64,000 nt of DNA from Reyranella massiliensis 521 (GTDB lineage Bacteria; Pseudomonadota; Alphaproteobacteria; Reyranellales; Reyranellaceae): positions 1,174,330 to 1,238,329 of the forward strand of contig NZ_HE997181.1 in assembly GCF_000312425.1 (NCBI RefSeq). Reading direction: 5' to 3'. Positions 51,107-59,553 of this stretch are shown in pieces. The translations under genes and the position numbers were made by a program. Numbering within the stretch: position 1 is the stretch's first letter; every line of letters starts with the position of its first letter. The notes beneath the pieces are model-generated. The model was not told where the DNA came from and ran no database searches. It was given only the letters and a program-made list of their open reading frames with translations.

Positions 51107-51631
51107 TCAGCCGATGCGCTTCAGGTTCGCCTTGTAGTTCTGGCCGCGCACGACGTAGCTCTCGGCGCTCATCTTGAGGCGAGTGGCATTCTCCTCGTTC
51201 AGTTCGCGAACGACCTTGGCCGGAGAACCGAAGATTACGGAGCGGTCGGGGAAGCTCTTGCCCTCGGTCACGACGGCGCCGGCGCCGACCAGGCAATCCT
51301 TGCCGATCACCGAGCGGTTCAGCACGACCGACTGGATGCCGATCAGCGAGCCGTCGCCAATCGTGCAGCCGTGCAGCATCACCTGATGGCCGACCGTTAC
51401 GTTCTTGCCGATGGTGAGGGGCGCGCCCGGGTCGGTGTGCAGCACGCAGAGTTCCTGGATGTTGCTGTCGTCGCCGATGACGATCGGCTCGTTATCGCCG
51501 CGCAGGACGGCACCGAACCAGATGTTCACGTTCTCGCCCAGGATCACCGAGCCGATGATCGTGGCTTCCTCGGAGATGTAGCAGGACTTCGGAATCACCG
51601 GCACGCGGTCGTTCAACTGATAGATGGCCAT
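51107..51631 (-). CDS. gamma-class carbonic anhydrase-like protein
   Basis: A 174-residue left-handed beta-helix protein of hexapeptide repeats. VNIWFGAVLRGDNEPIVIGDDSNIQELCVLHTDPGAPLTIGKNVTVGHQVMLHGCTIGDGSLIG holds the three His metal ligands (LHTD, VGHQ, LHGC) of the Cam/PaaY/YrdA family. It may hydrate CO2 or act as a thioesterase (PaaY). GGGAG precedes the ATG. It is the first gene of a six-gene minus-strand operon, and its leader contains one of the MerR palindromes. Confidence 0.88.
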   Translation of the reverse strand: MAIYQLNDRVPVIPKSCYISEEATIIGSVILGENVNIWFGAVLRGDNEPIVIGDDSNIQELCVLHTDPGAPLTIGKNVTVGHQVMLHGCTIGDGSLIGIQSVVLNRSVIGKDCLVGAGAVVTEGKSFPDRSVIFGSPAKVVRELNEENATRLKMSAESYVVRGQNYKANLKRIG

Positions 51632-51640
51632 GTTTCTCCC

Positions 51641-51683
51641 TTCCGTTTACGTTAACCTGCATTGACGTTTACGTAAACGTTAA
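51641..51683. promoter_or_regulatory. tandem LiuR-like palindromic operators in the divergent carbonic anhydrase/MerR promoter
   Basis: A 22-bp element at 51662-51683 is palindromic except for one base pair (TTGACG ... CGTTAA around TTTACGTAAA). A degenerate copy with GTTTACGTTAAC lies at 51641-51658, directly upstream of the carbonic anhydrase ribosome-binding site. The main site ends 16 bases before the MerR start. The arrangement predicts autoregulation of MerR and control of both divergent operons. Confidence 0.75.
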
Positions 51684-51699
51684 CTAAGACTTCGTCACC

Positions 51700-52143
51700 A
51701 TGTCCGTCGCCGCCTCATCTTCCGCCAAGAGCGCCGTGCCGCGTGACACACAGCGCATCTATAGCATCGCCGAACTGTCGCGCGAGTTTGCGATCACGCC
51801 CCGCACGATCCGCTTCTACGAAGACGAGGGCCTGATCAAGCCGCGCCGCCAGGGCATGACGCGCCTTTACAGCGTCGGGGACCGCACGCGGCTCAGCTGG
51901 ATCTTGCGTGGCAAGCGGCTGGGCTTCTCGCTCGCGGAAATCCGCGAACTGCTCGACCTTTACCAGGTCGACCGCACCGGCGTGCAGCAGTTGCGCGAGC
52001 TGCTGCGCCGCAGCCAGCTCCATATCGCCGATCTCGAGCGCAAGCGCGCCGATCTCGATCAGCACATCAACGAGTTCAGGGAAGTCGAGAGCCAGGTGAG
52101 CGCCGAGTTGCGCCAGCGCGGCGTCGATCCTGAGAGTGACTAG
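51700..52143 (+). CDS. MerR-family transcriptional regulator, LiuR-like
   Basis: A 147-residue MerR protein. After a 20-residue disordered lead, YSIAELSREFAITPRTIRFYEDEGLIKPRRQGMTRLYSVGDRTRL (~22-66) is the winged helix-turn-helix, and a coiled-coil dimerisation helix (~90-140) follows. No metal-binding Cys cluster is present, unlike MerR/CueR. The profile fits LiuR, the regulator of branched-chain amino-acid and acyl-CoA catabolism genes in proteobacteria. It is followed after 26 bases by an acyl-CoA dehydrogenase gene, and near-perfect palindromes lie in its own promoter and at the carboxylase operon. Confidence 0.87.
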   Translation: MSVAASSSAKSAVPRDTQRIYSIAELSREFAITPRTIRFYEDEGLIKPRRQGMTRLYSVGDRTRLSWILRGKRLGFSLAEIRELLDLYQVDRTGVQQLRELLRRSQLHIADLERKRADLDQHINEFREVESQVSAELRQRGVDPESD

Positions 52144-52169
52144 GCTGAAAAGCGACTGAGGAGGAAGCA

Positions 52170-53957
52170 ATGGCCGTCTACAAGGCCCCGATCAAAGACA
52201 TCCAGTTCGTTCTGAACGAAGTGCTCGACGTTTCGTCGCTCGCCAAGCTGCCGGGCTACGAGGAAGCGACGCCGGACACGATCCACGCGATCGTCGAGGA
52301 AGCCGCGAAGCTCTGCGAGAACGTGCTGTTTCCGCTGAACCGCACCGGCGACGAGGAAGGCTGCCACTACGAGAACGGCGTGGTGCGCACTCCGAAGGGC
52401 TTCAAGGAAGCCTACAAGCAGTTCGCCGAGGGCGGCTGGACGGCCGTGACCTGCGACCCCGAGTTCGGCGGGCAGGGGCTGCCGGCGACGGTGGGCTTCG
52501 CGCTGCAGGAGATGTTCACCGCGTCCAACCAGGCTTTCGCGATGTATCCCGGCCTGAGCCACGGCGCCTACGAAGCATTGTCGCGCCACGGCTCGGACGA
52601 TCTCAAGAAGAAGTACCTGCCCAAGCTCACCGACGGCACCTGGACGGGCACGATGTGCCTGACCGAGCCCCATTGCGGCACCGACCTCGGCATGCTGCGC
52701 ACGCGGGCCGAACCGCAGGCCGACGGCAGCTACAAGATTACCGGCACCAAGATCTTCATCTCGGCCGGCGAGCACGATCTCGCCGAGAACATCCTGCATC
52801 TCGTGCTGGCGCGCCTGCCGGATGCGCCCGGTGGCACCAAGGGCATCTCGCTGTTCCTCGTGCCGAAGTTCCTGCCCAAGGCCGACGGCTCGATCGGCGA
52901 GCGCAACGGCATCCGCTGCGGCGCCGTCGAGCACAAGATGGGCATCAAGGCCAACGCGACCTGCGTCATGAACCTCGACGGCGCGACCGGCTGGCTGGTC
53001 GGCGAGTTGAACAAGGGCATGCCGGCCATGTTCGTGATGATGAATGCCGCCCGCCTCGGCGTCGGCATGCAGGGCCTCGGTATTGCCGAGACGTCCTATC
53101 AGAGCGCCGTCGCCTATGCGCGCGACCGCCTGCAGGGCCGCTCGCTCACGGGCCCGAAGAATGCCGGCGGTCCGGCCGATCCGATCATCGTGCATCCCGA
53201 CGTGCGGCGCATGCTGATGATCCAGAAATCGTTCACGGAAGCCGCCCGCGCGCTGTCGCTGTGGGTCGGCATGCTGATCGACGAAGCGCACTCCCATCCG
53301 GATGCGGAGAAGCGCGCGGCGGCCGACGATCTCGTTCAGATGCTGACGCCGATCATCAAGGCACACTTCACCGACATGGGCAGCGAGTGCGCCAACCTCG
53401 CGGTGCAGACCTATGGTGGCCACGGCTATATCCGCGAGAACGGCGTCGAGCAGCTCGTCCGCGATGCTCGCATCACCCAGCTCTACGAAGGCACCAACGG
53501 CATCCAGGCGCTCGATCTGGTCGGCCGCAAGCTGCCGATGAAGGGCGGTGCTGCTGCACAACGCCTGCTGGGCGAGATCTCGTCCTTCGTTGCGACCCAC
53601 AAGGCCGACGAAAAGATGAAGGAGTTCGTCGAGCCGCTGGAGAAGGCGCTGGGCCGCGTGCAGGACTCGGCCCTCTTCCTGATGCAGAACGCCATGAAGA
53701 ATCCCGACGAGGCCGGTGGTGCGGCGAGCGATCTGCTGCGCCTGATGGCGCTCACGGCCATGGCCTTCATGTGGAACCGTATCGCGGTCGCCGCCCACAA
53801 GGGATTGGCCGCCGGCAACGACAACGCCTTCTACGAAGCCAAGCTCGTCACCGCGCGTTTCTACATGGCGCGCGTGCTGCCGCAGACGGTCTCGCTGAAC
53901 CATCAGATCAAGGCGGGCGCCTCGACCCTGATGGCTTTGCCGGCCGAGGCGTTCTGA
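52170..53957 (+). CDS. acyl-CoA dehydrogenase, long form (DmdC/FadE-like)
   Basis: A 595-residue flavoenzyme. The core covers MCLTEPHCGTDLGMLRTRA (~160-178) and GHGYIRENGVEQLVRDARITQLYEGTNGIQALDLVGRKL (~425-463), where the Glu of YEGTNG is the catalytic base. An additional C-terminal helical domain (~470-595) is typical of the 3-methylmercaptopropionyl-CoA dehydrogenase (DmdC)-type family of about 590-600 residues. It desaturates acyl-CoA at the alpha-beta position with ETF as acceptor. GAGGAGG precedes the ATG. It forms a two-gene unit with the MerR regulator. Confidence 0.9.
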   Translation: MAVYKAPIKDIQFVLNEVLDVSSLAKLPGYEEATPDTIHAIVEEAAKLCENVLFPLNRTGDEEGCHYENGVVRTPKGFKEAYKQFAEGGWTAVTCDPEFGGQGLPATVGFALQEMFTASNQAFAMYPGLSHGAYEALSRHGSDDLKKKYLPKLTDGTWTGTMCLTEPHCGTDLGMLRTRAEPQADGSYKITGTKIFISAGEHDLAENILHLVLARLPDAPGGTKGISLFLVPKFLPKADGSIGERNGIRCGAVEHKMGIKANATCVMNLDGATGWLVGELNKGMPAMFVMMNAARLGVGMQGLGIAETSYQSAVAYARDRLQGRSLTGPKNAGGPADPIIVHPDVRRMLMIQKSFTEAARALSLWVGMLIDEAHSHPDAEKRAAADDLVQMLTPIIKAHFTDMGSECANLAVQTYGGHGYIRENGVEQLVRDARITQLYEGTNGIQALDLVGRKLPMKGGAAAQRLLGEISSFVATHKADEKMKEFVEPLEKALGRVQDSALFLMQNAMKNPDEAGGAASDLLRLMALTAMAFMWNRIAVAAHKGLAAGNDNAFYEAKLVTARFYMARVLPQTVSLNHQIKAGASTLMALPAEAF

Positions 53958-53982
53958 TGCAGGGCATGCACGCCTACGGGCC

Positions 53983-54888
53983 GTGCTGACCTCGCGAATG
54001 TTGCTGGCGCTGCAGGCGTTCGAGCTTGCCGCGCGCACCGGCTCGTTCAAGGCGGCGGGCGAGGAGTTGCACATCACCGCCTCGGCGGTCAGCCATCGCA
54101 TCGCCGGTCTCGAGCGCCAGCTCGGCGAGAAGCTGTTCGAGCGCGGCCCGCGCGGTGTCGTGCTGGCGCCCGCTGGTCGACAACTCGCCGGCACGACGGG
54201 GCGTGCCTTCGGAGAGCTCGCACGTGCGATGGCGCAGCAGGGTGAGGGCTCGCGGCGGCTGCGCGTTTCGGCCGTGCCGATCTTCGCCTCGCACTGGCTG
54301 CTGCCGAGGCTCGGCGAGTTCCTCGACGCTCATCCCACCATCGAGTTGCAGGTCGAGGCAAGCCCGCGCATGGCTGACATGGAGGCCGGGCTGGTCGATG
54401 TCGCCCTTCGTTACGGCGACGGCCGTTGGCCCGACGTCGCGGCCGAGAAGGTTCTGGAACTGCGGGCCGTTCCGGTGACGTCGCCGGTGCTGGCGCGGCG
54501 TCTCAAGCTCAAGACGCCGATCGATCTTCTGCGCGCCCCGCTGATTCGGGTCTCGCCCTTCGGCATGTCGTGGATCGAATGGGCAAAAGGGGCGGGGCTC
54601 GCACCGGAGGGCTTCGCCGAACGTCGCGGCGGCACCAAGGGCGTGCAGGTCGACGGCATGGGTCCGGCCTTGCGTGCCGCCATGCATGGCTTGGGCGTTG
54701 CCCTCGCCTTCGATCCGTTGATCGAAAGCGAGATCGCGTCGGGCGCGCTGGTGCGCGTCGGTCCACAGGTGCCGACCCAGGGACAGATCTGGTTCGTCTG
54801 CCGGTCGCGCGAGCGCTCGGTGCCGACGATCCGCGCCCTGCGCCGCTGGCTTGTCGATGAGATCGCTGCCATGACAGCGGCAGCATGA
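53983..54888 (+). CDS. LysR-family transcriptional regulator (GcvA-like)
   Basis: A 301-residue LTTR. The winged helix-turn-helix is [48 protein letters not shown] (~6-53), followed by an effector domain with [35 protein letters not shown] (~87-121), typical of the GcvA subgroup. The start could be GTG 53983 or ATG 53998; neither has a good ribosome-binding site. No divergent target gene is present, and the regulator is followed by ynfA with a 4-base overlap. Confidence 0.87.
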   Translation: MLTSRMLLALQAFELAARTGSFKAAGEELHITASAVSHRIAGLERQLGEKLFERGPRGVVLAPAGRQLAGTTGRAFGELARAMAQQGEGSRRLRVSAVPIFASHWLLPRLGEFLDAHPTIELQVEASPRMADMEAGLVDVALRYGDGRWPDVAAEKVLELRAVPVTSPVLARRLKLKTPIDLLRAPLIRVSPFGMSWIEWAKGAGLAPEGFAERRGGTKGVQVDGMGPALRAAMHGLGVALAFDPLIESEIASGALVRVGPQVPTQGQIWFVCRSRERSVPTIRALRRWLVDEIAAMTAAA

Positions 54889-55217
54889 AATCGATCCTCG
54901 CCTACGCAGGTGCGGCCTTTTTCGAGATCGCCGGCTGTTTCGCCTTCTGGGCATGGCTGCGTCTGGGCGCGTCCGCTTGGTGGGTAATCCCCGGCGCTGG
55001 GGCATTGCTGCTCTTTGCGTGGCTCCTGACCTTCATCGATTCCGATGCCGCCGGCCGCGCCTATGCAGCTTATGGCGGTGTCTATATCGCAGCGACGCTC
55101 GTCTGGCTGTGGCTGGTCGAGGGTACGCGGCCCGATCGCTGGGATGTGACCGGCGCCCTTGTCTGCCTGGTCGGCGCCGGCATCATCCTCTTCGCGCCGC
55201 ACCGCACCCCGGGCTGA
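54885..55217 (+). CDS. YnfA/UPF0060-family small membrane protein
   Basis: A 110-residue integral membrane protein with four helices: [63 protein letters not shown] and [19 protein letters not shown]. The [13 protein letters not shown] and [11 protein letters not shown] motifs define the UPF0060 family, related to small multidrug resistance exporters. It overlaps the lysR gene by four bases (ATGA). Confidence 0.9.
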   Translation: MKSILAYAGAAFFEIAGCFAFWAWLRLGASAWWVIPGAGALLLFAWLLTFIDSDAAGRAYAAYGGVYIAATLVWLWLVEGTRPDRWDVTGALVCLVGAGIILFAPHRTPG

Positions 55218-55284
55218 ATCCCATTCACGACAGGCGGCCGCCAATGCGTTTGTCGCCGCCATCGCTGCGCGCTGGACTGGCCGC

Positions 55285-56211
55285 ATGGATCTCCTTCTCG
55301 CCGCACGCGACGGCGCCAAGCTCGCCGCCAGCCTCTTCGAGCCCGCGACTCCGAACGGCCATGCCGTCCTGCTGAACAGCGGCACGGGCATTCCGCGCCA
55401 GTTCTATGCGGCCTTTGCCCGGCATCTCGCCGACCGTGGCTTCGTTGTCCTGACCTACGACTATCGCGGCCTCGGTGGGTCGGACAAACCGCGCGACGCG
55501 ACCATGGAGCAGTGGGGCAGGGTCGATCAGGCGTCGATGATCGACCATCTCGCGGCGCTCGCGCCCGATGCTTCGCGGGCGGTAATCGGCCATTCGCTGG
55601 GGGGCCAGATACTGGGGCTCGCCGACAATATCGGCAGCCTCGATGCCGCTGTCCTGATCTGCAGTCAGAGCGGCTATTGGCGACACTGGCCGGCCGGTCG
55701 TCGCCGCCTGCGCATGCTGGCGCTATGGTGGTTGCTGATCCCGGGTCTCACCATGCTCACCGGTCGCTTCCCTGGCGCATGGGTTGGCACGGCCGACTTG
55801 CCGAGCGGCGTGGCGCGGAGCTGGGCGCGCTGGGGCCGGTCGCGCCACTACGTTTGCGACACACGGGGAGCGCCACTCAGGCCGCACAACGCGGACGTCG
55901 CGTTTCCTTTGCGGTGGATGAGCTTCACCGATGATTCCATTGCGCCGCTGGATGCGGTCGAAGCGCTGCGACCCTATTATCCGAATGCTGCCGTCGAGCG
56001 TCTGCATCTCGCACCGGACGATCTCGGAACGGATGCCGTCGGCCACTTCGGCTTCTTCCGCAAGTCGATGCCGCGACGGCCCTGGGATGAAATAGCCGAT
56101 TGGCTCGACACTCATTTGGGGCAAACTGGCCGGACATCATCACTTAGGGAAGTATCCGCATGTCCGCACCACACGTCCTCGCCGAAGTCAAAGACGGCAT
56201 CGGCTGGCTGA
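55285..56211 (+). CDS. alpha/beta hydrolase (COG4757-like)
   Basis: A 308-residue hydrolase. LTYDYRGLGGSDKPRD (~62-77), VIGHSLGGQILGLADN with nucleophile Ser (~101) and GHFGFFRK near the C-terminus (catalytic His) are visible. The substrate is unknown. ATG 55285 begins the family-like sequence; an earlier in-frame start at 55159 would overlap ynfA. The last 52 bases overlap the following crotonase gene in another frame, and the encoded tail after DTHLGQT looks unconserved. Confidence 0.82.
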   Translation: MDLLLAARDGAKLAASLFEPATPNGHAVLLNSGTGIPRQFYAAFARHLADRGFVVLTYDYRGLGGSDKPRDATMEQWGRVDQASMIDHLAALAPDASRAVIGHSLGGQILGLADNIGSLDAAVLICSQSGYWRHWPAGRRRLRMLALWWLLIPGLTMLTGRFPGAWVGTADLPSGVARSWARWGRSRHYVCDTRGAPLRPHNADVAFPLRWMSFTDDSIAPLDAVEALRPYYPNAAVERLHLAPDDLGTDAVGHFGFFRKSMPRRPWDEIADWLDTHLGQTGRTSSLREVSACPHHTSSPKSKTASAG

Positions 56212-56960
56212 CGCTCAATCGTCCGGACTCGTTGAACGCGCTGTCGATGGAGATGCGCGACCTGCTGGTCGAGCACAGCGCGTCGTTCGAGAAGGACCCG
56301 AAAGTGCGTTGCGTGGTGATCCGCGGCGCCGGCACGCATTTCATGGCGGGCGGCGACATCAGGGGCTTCCACAAGTCCTTGACGACGGAGAGGGAGGCTC
56401 ATCTCGCAGGCTTCGAGATGCGCGTCGTCAAGGCGCATCAGGCAGTCTACCAGATTCGCCGCATGAACAAGCCGGTGCTGGCCTCGGTGCAGGGCGCCGC
56501 CGCCGGTTTCGGCCTGTCGCTGATCCTGAACTGCGATCTCGCCATCGCCAGCGACGATTCCTTCTTCACCCTGGCCTATCGCCATATCGGCCTTTCGGCC
56601 GATGGTGGCGCGACCTACTTCCTGCCGCGAGTCGTGGGCGAGCGGAAGGCGTTGGAAATCGCCCTGCTAGGCGAGCGCTTCACAGCCCAGGAGGCCAAGG
56701 CCAACAACATCCTGAACTGGGTCGTGCCGAAGGATCAGCTCGTCGCCGAAACCGAGAAGTTGGCCCGCAAGCTCGCCGACGGTCCGACCTACGCGCTGGG
56801 CGTCGCCAAGAAGCTGATCCGCAACTCGTTCGACAATTCCTGGGACGAGCACTCCCATCGCGAGGCTGAGGGCCTTGCCGCTTGTGCTGCGACCGAGGAC
56901 CATTTCGAAGGCCTCAACGCCTTCCTCGAGAAGCGGAAGGCGAACTTCAAGGGCAAGTGA
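56160..56960 (+). CDS. enoyl-CoA hydratase/isomerase (crotonase family)
   Basis: A 266-residue crotonase. The first oxyanion-hole strand is VIRGAGTHFMAGGDIRGFHKSL (~56-77), the second VQGAAAGFGLSLILNCDLAIAS (~108-129), and the C-terminal NAFLEKRKANFKGK closes the trimer helix. The conserved hydratase Glu at the second position is not obvious (GLSADGGATYFLPR carries Asp), so it may be an isomerase or another crotonase-fold enzyme. AGGGAAG precedes ATG 56160. Confidence 0.88.
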   Translation: MSAPHVLAEVKDGIGWLTLNRPDSLNALSMEMRDLLVEHSASFEKDPKVRCVVIRGAGTHFMAGGDIRGFHKSLTTEREAHLAGFEMRVVKAHQAVYQIRRMNKPVLASVQGAAAGFGLSLILNCDLAIASDDSFFTLAYRHIGLSADGGATYFLPRVVGERKALEIALLGERFTAQEAKANNILNWVVPKDQLVAETEKLARKLADGPTYALGVAKKLIRNSFDNSWDEHSHREAEGLAACAATEDHFEGLNAFLEKRKANFKGK

Positions 56961-56985
56961 GTCGTGGTTGGCGTGTGATGGAACG

Positions 56986-57957
56986 TCAGGAGCGATGACG
57001 TACGGCCTGTGAGCGTCGGCTCGCAAGCAGATCCCACACGCCGACCAGACCCTTGGGCCAGAGGAGGAGGATCGCGGCCAGCACGGCGCCAAGCACGATC
57101 TTGTCGCCGTCGCCGCCGATCGAGAAGAAATTCTGCTGCACGATGATCAGCGCCGTGCCGACCAGGGGGCCTAGGATCATGCGGCGGCCAACGATGACGA
57201 TCGCCGTGAGCATCAGCACCAGGAAGTAACTCTCGAACATGTCGGTGCCGACATAGGCGCGCTGGTAGGCGTAGAGCCAGCCGGCCAGCGCGGAGATGGG
57301 CGCCGAGGTCACGAACACCGCCAGCCGGACGCGACGTGCGTCGACGCCGAGCGCGGTGGCGAGGTCGGGGTTCATGTGCACCATCAACGCGCTGACGCCT
57401 AGCCGCGAGCGGCGGAAGCGGTGGATGAAGAGCAGGGTGATCATCAATAGCAGCCAGGCGATCGGCCACAGCTCGTCGTTGGTGCCGCCGCCCAGGTTCC
57501 AGCCGAACAGCGGCAGGTCGAGCGGTGGTACGCCCACGATGCCGTCGGAGCCGCCAAGGTAGGACCAGTTGAAGGCGATCTCCATGGCGACGACGGCCGC
57601 GGCGTAGGTGACCAGCGAGAAGACGAATTCGCGCGTGCGCAACGTTGCCAGGCCCAGCAGGCAAGCGAAAATGATCGCGACCACGATGGCGCCGCCGGCC
57701 GTCGCCCAGCCATTCCAGCCGTAGTTGACCGACAGCAGAGCGGCCGCATAGCCGCCGGCAGCCCAGAAGACGGTGTGACCGAGGCTCACTTCGCCGAGAT
57801 AGGAGAGGATCAGGTCGGCGCCGTAGGACATGACGGCAAGGATCGCGATCGTCGTGCAGGCCGTGTAGGCAGCCGGTGCCCCTCCGGCCACGGTGGGCAC
57901 GAAGTAAGCGAGTCCCGCCAGGGCCAGCGCGAAGGACGTGGAGTGACGCTTGATCAT
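56986..57957 (-). CDS. livM: branched-chain amino-acid ABC transporter permease
   Basis: A 323-residue permease with eight to nine helices. The permease signature is ILSYLGEVSLGHTVFWAAGGYAAALL (~50-75), and the cytoplasmic coupling region is LGVSALMVHMNPDLATALGVDARRVRLAVFVTSAPISALAGWLYAY, typical of LivM. It forms the membrane channel with LivH. Its ATG overlaps the livH stop (ATGA). It is the last gene of the liv operon, ending 26 bases from the convergent crotonase gene. Confidence 0.9.
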   Translation of the reverse strand: MIKRHSTSFALALAGLAYFVPTVAGGAPAAYTACTTIAILAVMSYGADLILSYLGEVSLGHTVFWAAGGYAAALLSVNYGWNGWATAGGAIVVAIIFACLLGLATLRTREFVFSLVTYAAAVVAMEIAFNWSYLGGSDGIVGVPPLDLPLFGWNLGGGTNDELWPIAWLLLMITLLFIHRFRRSRLGVSALMVHMNPDLATALGVDARRVRLAVFVTSAPISALAGWLYAYQRAYVGTDMFESYFLVLMLTAIVIVGRRMILGPLVGTALIIVQQNFFSIGGDGDKIVLGAVLAAILLLWPKGLVGVWDLLASRRSQAVRHRS

Positions 57958-58808
57958 TTTGCGGCCAGTCCACCCGGTCGGAGCACCAGCACCGCCAGCA
58001 GCACGAAGAACGCCGCGGCCGTCGTGTGGGCCGGCGAGACGAGGGCGCCGAACAAGGCGGTGAACATGCCGAGCCCGAAGCCGGCGAGCAGACTGCCGCC
58101 GACGCTGCCGATGCCTCCCAGCACGACGATGACGAAGGTCAGGATCACCTCGTCGAAGCCCATGCTGGTCAGGATCGGGCTGCGCGGCGCCACCAGGCCG
58201 GCGCCGAGGGCCACAGCGGCGCATTCGAAGACGAAGACGCCGATATAGACCAAGGCGGCATTGATGCCGAAAAGCTGCGCGAGCTTCGGATCCTCCGCGA
58301 CCGAGCGCACGATCGCTCCTGTGCGCGTGCGATTCAGCACCAGCCACAACACGGCGAACAGGATCAGTGTACCGACGAGTGTGACGACGTCGGCCCAGGT
58401 GAACCAGACATCGCCGAAACGGATGCTCGCCGCCGTCAGCGGGCTGACGAACGCCTGCGGATCGCCACCGAAGATCTTCGAGGCGCCGCCGGTGAACACG
58501 TAACCGAAGCCAAGCGTGACGATCATCAAACTGGTGAGGTTCTGCTGCATGACCAGCGGCAGCATCATGACCTGCAGCAGAACTCCAAGCAGGCCTACCG
58601 TCAGCACGGCGAGCGGCACGGCGAGATAGTAGCTGACCCCGAGCTCGTGCATGATCGCCCAGGCAACGAAAGCGCCCAGCATGTAGAGCTGGCCGTGCGC
58701 GAAGTTAACGAGCCGGGCCGCGCCCAGCAGCACCGTCCAGCCGATGGCGATCAGCGCGTAGCCTGATCCCAGGACCAGGCCGTTGATGAGCTGTTGCGCG
58801 AGGTTCAT
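57954..58808 (-). CDS. livH: branched-chain amino-acid ABC transporter permease
   Basis: A 284-residue permease beginning AQQLINGLVLGSGYALIAIGWTVLLGAARLVNFAHGQLYMLGAFVAW, the LivH hallmark. It also has RTGAIVRSVAEDPKLAQLFGINAALVYIGVFVFECAAVALGAGLVAPR (coupling helix) and VVLGGIGSVGGSLLAGFGLGMFTALF. Eight helices are predicted. It pairs with LivM. It starts 10 bases after livF and overlaps livM. Confidence 0.92.
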   Translation of the reverse strand: MNLAQQLINGLVLGSGYALIAIGWTVLLGAARLVNFAHGQLYMLGAFVAWAIMHELGVSYYLAVPLAVLTVGLLGVLLQVMMLPLVMQQNLTSLMIVTLGFGYVFTGGASKIFGGDPQAFVSPLTAASIRFGDVWFTWADVVTLVGTLILFAVLWLVLNRTRTGAIVRSVAEDPKLAQLFGINAALVYIGVFVFECAAVALGAGLVAPRSPILTSMGFDEVILTFVIVVLGGIGSVGGSLLAGFGLGMFTALFGALVSPAHTTAAAFFVLLAVLVLRPGGLAAK

Positions 58809-58818
58809 GGGCGCCTGG

Positions 58819-59553
58819 TCATGATGCGGTGAGGCTTCCGAGATAGGCTTCGAGGATACGCGGGTCGTTCTTCATGCTAGCGGCAGCCCCCTTGGCGACC
58901 ACCTTGCCGCGCTCCAGCAGATAGAGTTCGTCGACCAGTTCCAGGGTGGCGCGCACGTTCTGCTCGACCAGCAGCAGCGACAGGCCGCGATCGACCAGGC
59001 TGCGCATGGTCGTCAGCAATTCCAGCACCAGGCGCGGGGCGAGGCCAGCCGACGGCTCGTCGAGCAGCAGGACCTTCGGCGCTGCCCGCAGGGCACGGCT
59101 CACCGCCACCATCTGCCGTTCGCCGCCCGACAGCATGCGGCCCTTGTGACTGCGCCGTTCGGCCAGTCGCGGGAACAGATCGAAGATGTCGTCCATCGTG
59201 AAGACGTGACGGCCCGTCGTATCGACCGGCGGTCGCACCAGCGCGAGATTTTCCATCACCGTCAGCTCGGCGAAGATGCCCTTGCCTTCGGGGACGAGCA
59301 CCAGCCCGTGATGGGCGCGGCGATGCGGCGGCAGGCCATCCATCGATTGCTCGCCCAACCGTACGGTGCCGCGCACCGTCGGCGTGCCGCGCGACCATCC
59401 GGCCAAGGCATTGATCAACGTGCTCTTGCCCGCGCCGTTGGCGCCGACCATGCCGACCATCTGGCCGGCACCTACCGTGACGTCGATGCCATCGACGGCG
59501 AGATTGCCGCCGTACCGTACAGTCAGTCCTTGTGCGTCGAGGGCGGCGGTCAT
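58819..59553 (-). CDS. livF: branched-chain amino-acid ABC transporter ATP-binding protein
   Basis: A 244-residue ABC ATPase: Walker A GANGAGKSTLINALAG (~37-52), signature LSGGERQMVAVSRAL (~142), Walker B VLLLDEPSAGLAP (~163) and H-loop region LLLVEQNVRATLELVDELYLLERGKVVAKG, characteristic of LivF. It powers the LivHM permease together with LivG. It overlaps livG by four bases (ATGA). Confidence 0.92.
   Translation of the reverse strand: MTAALDAQGLTVRYGGNLAVDGIDVTVGAGQMVGMVGANGAGKSTLINALAGWSRGTPTVRGTVRLGEQSMDGLPPHRRAHHGLVLVPEGKGIFAELTVMENLALVRPPVDTTGRHVFTMDDIFDLFPRLAERRSHKGRMLSGGERQMVAVSRALRAAPKVLLLDEPSAGLAPRLVLELLTTMRSLVDRGLSLLLVEQNVRATLELVDELYLLERGKVVAKGAAASMKNDPRILEAYLGSLTAS

Noticed and set aside
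52140..54194. 684-codon minus-strand open frame opposite the acyl-CoA dehydrogenase
   Set aside because: Shadow frame; no motifs, while the plus strand has all acyl-CoA dehydrogenase signatures.
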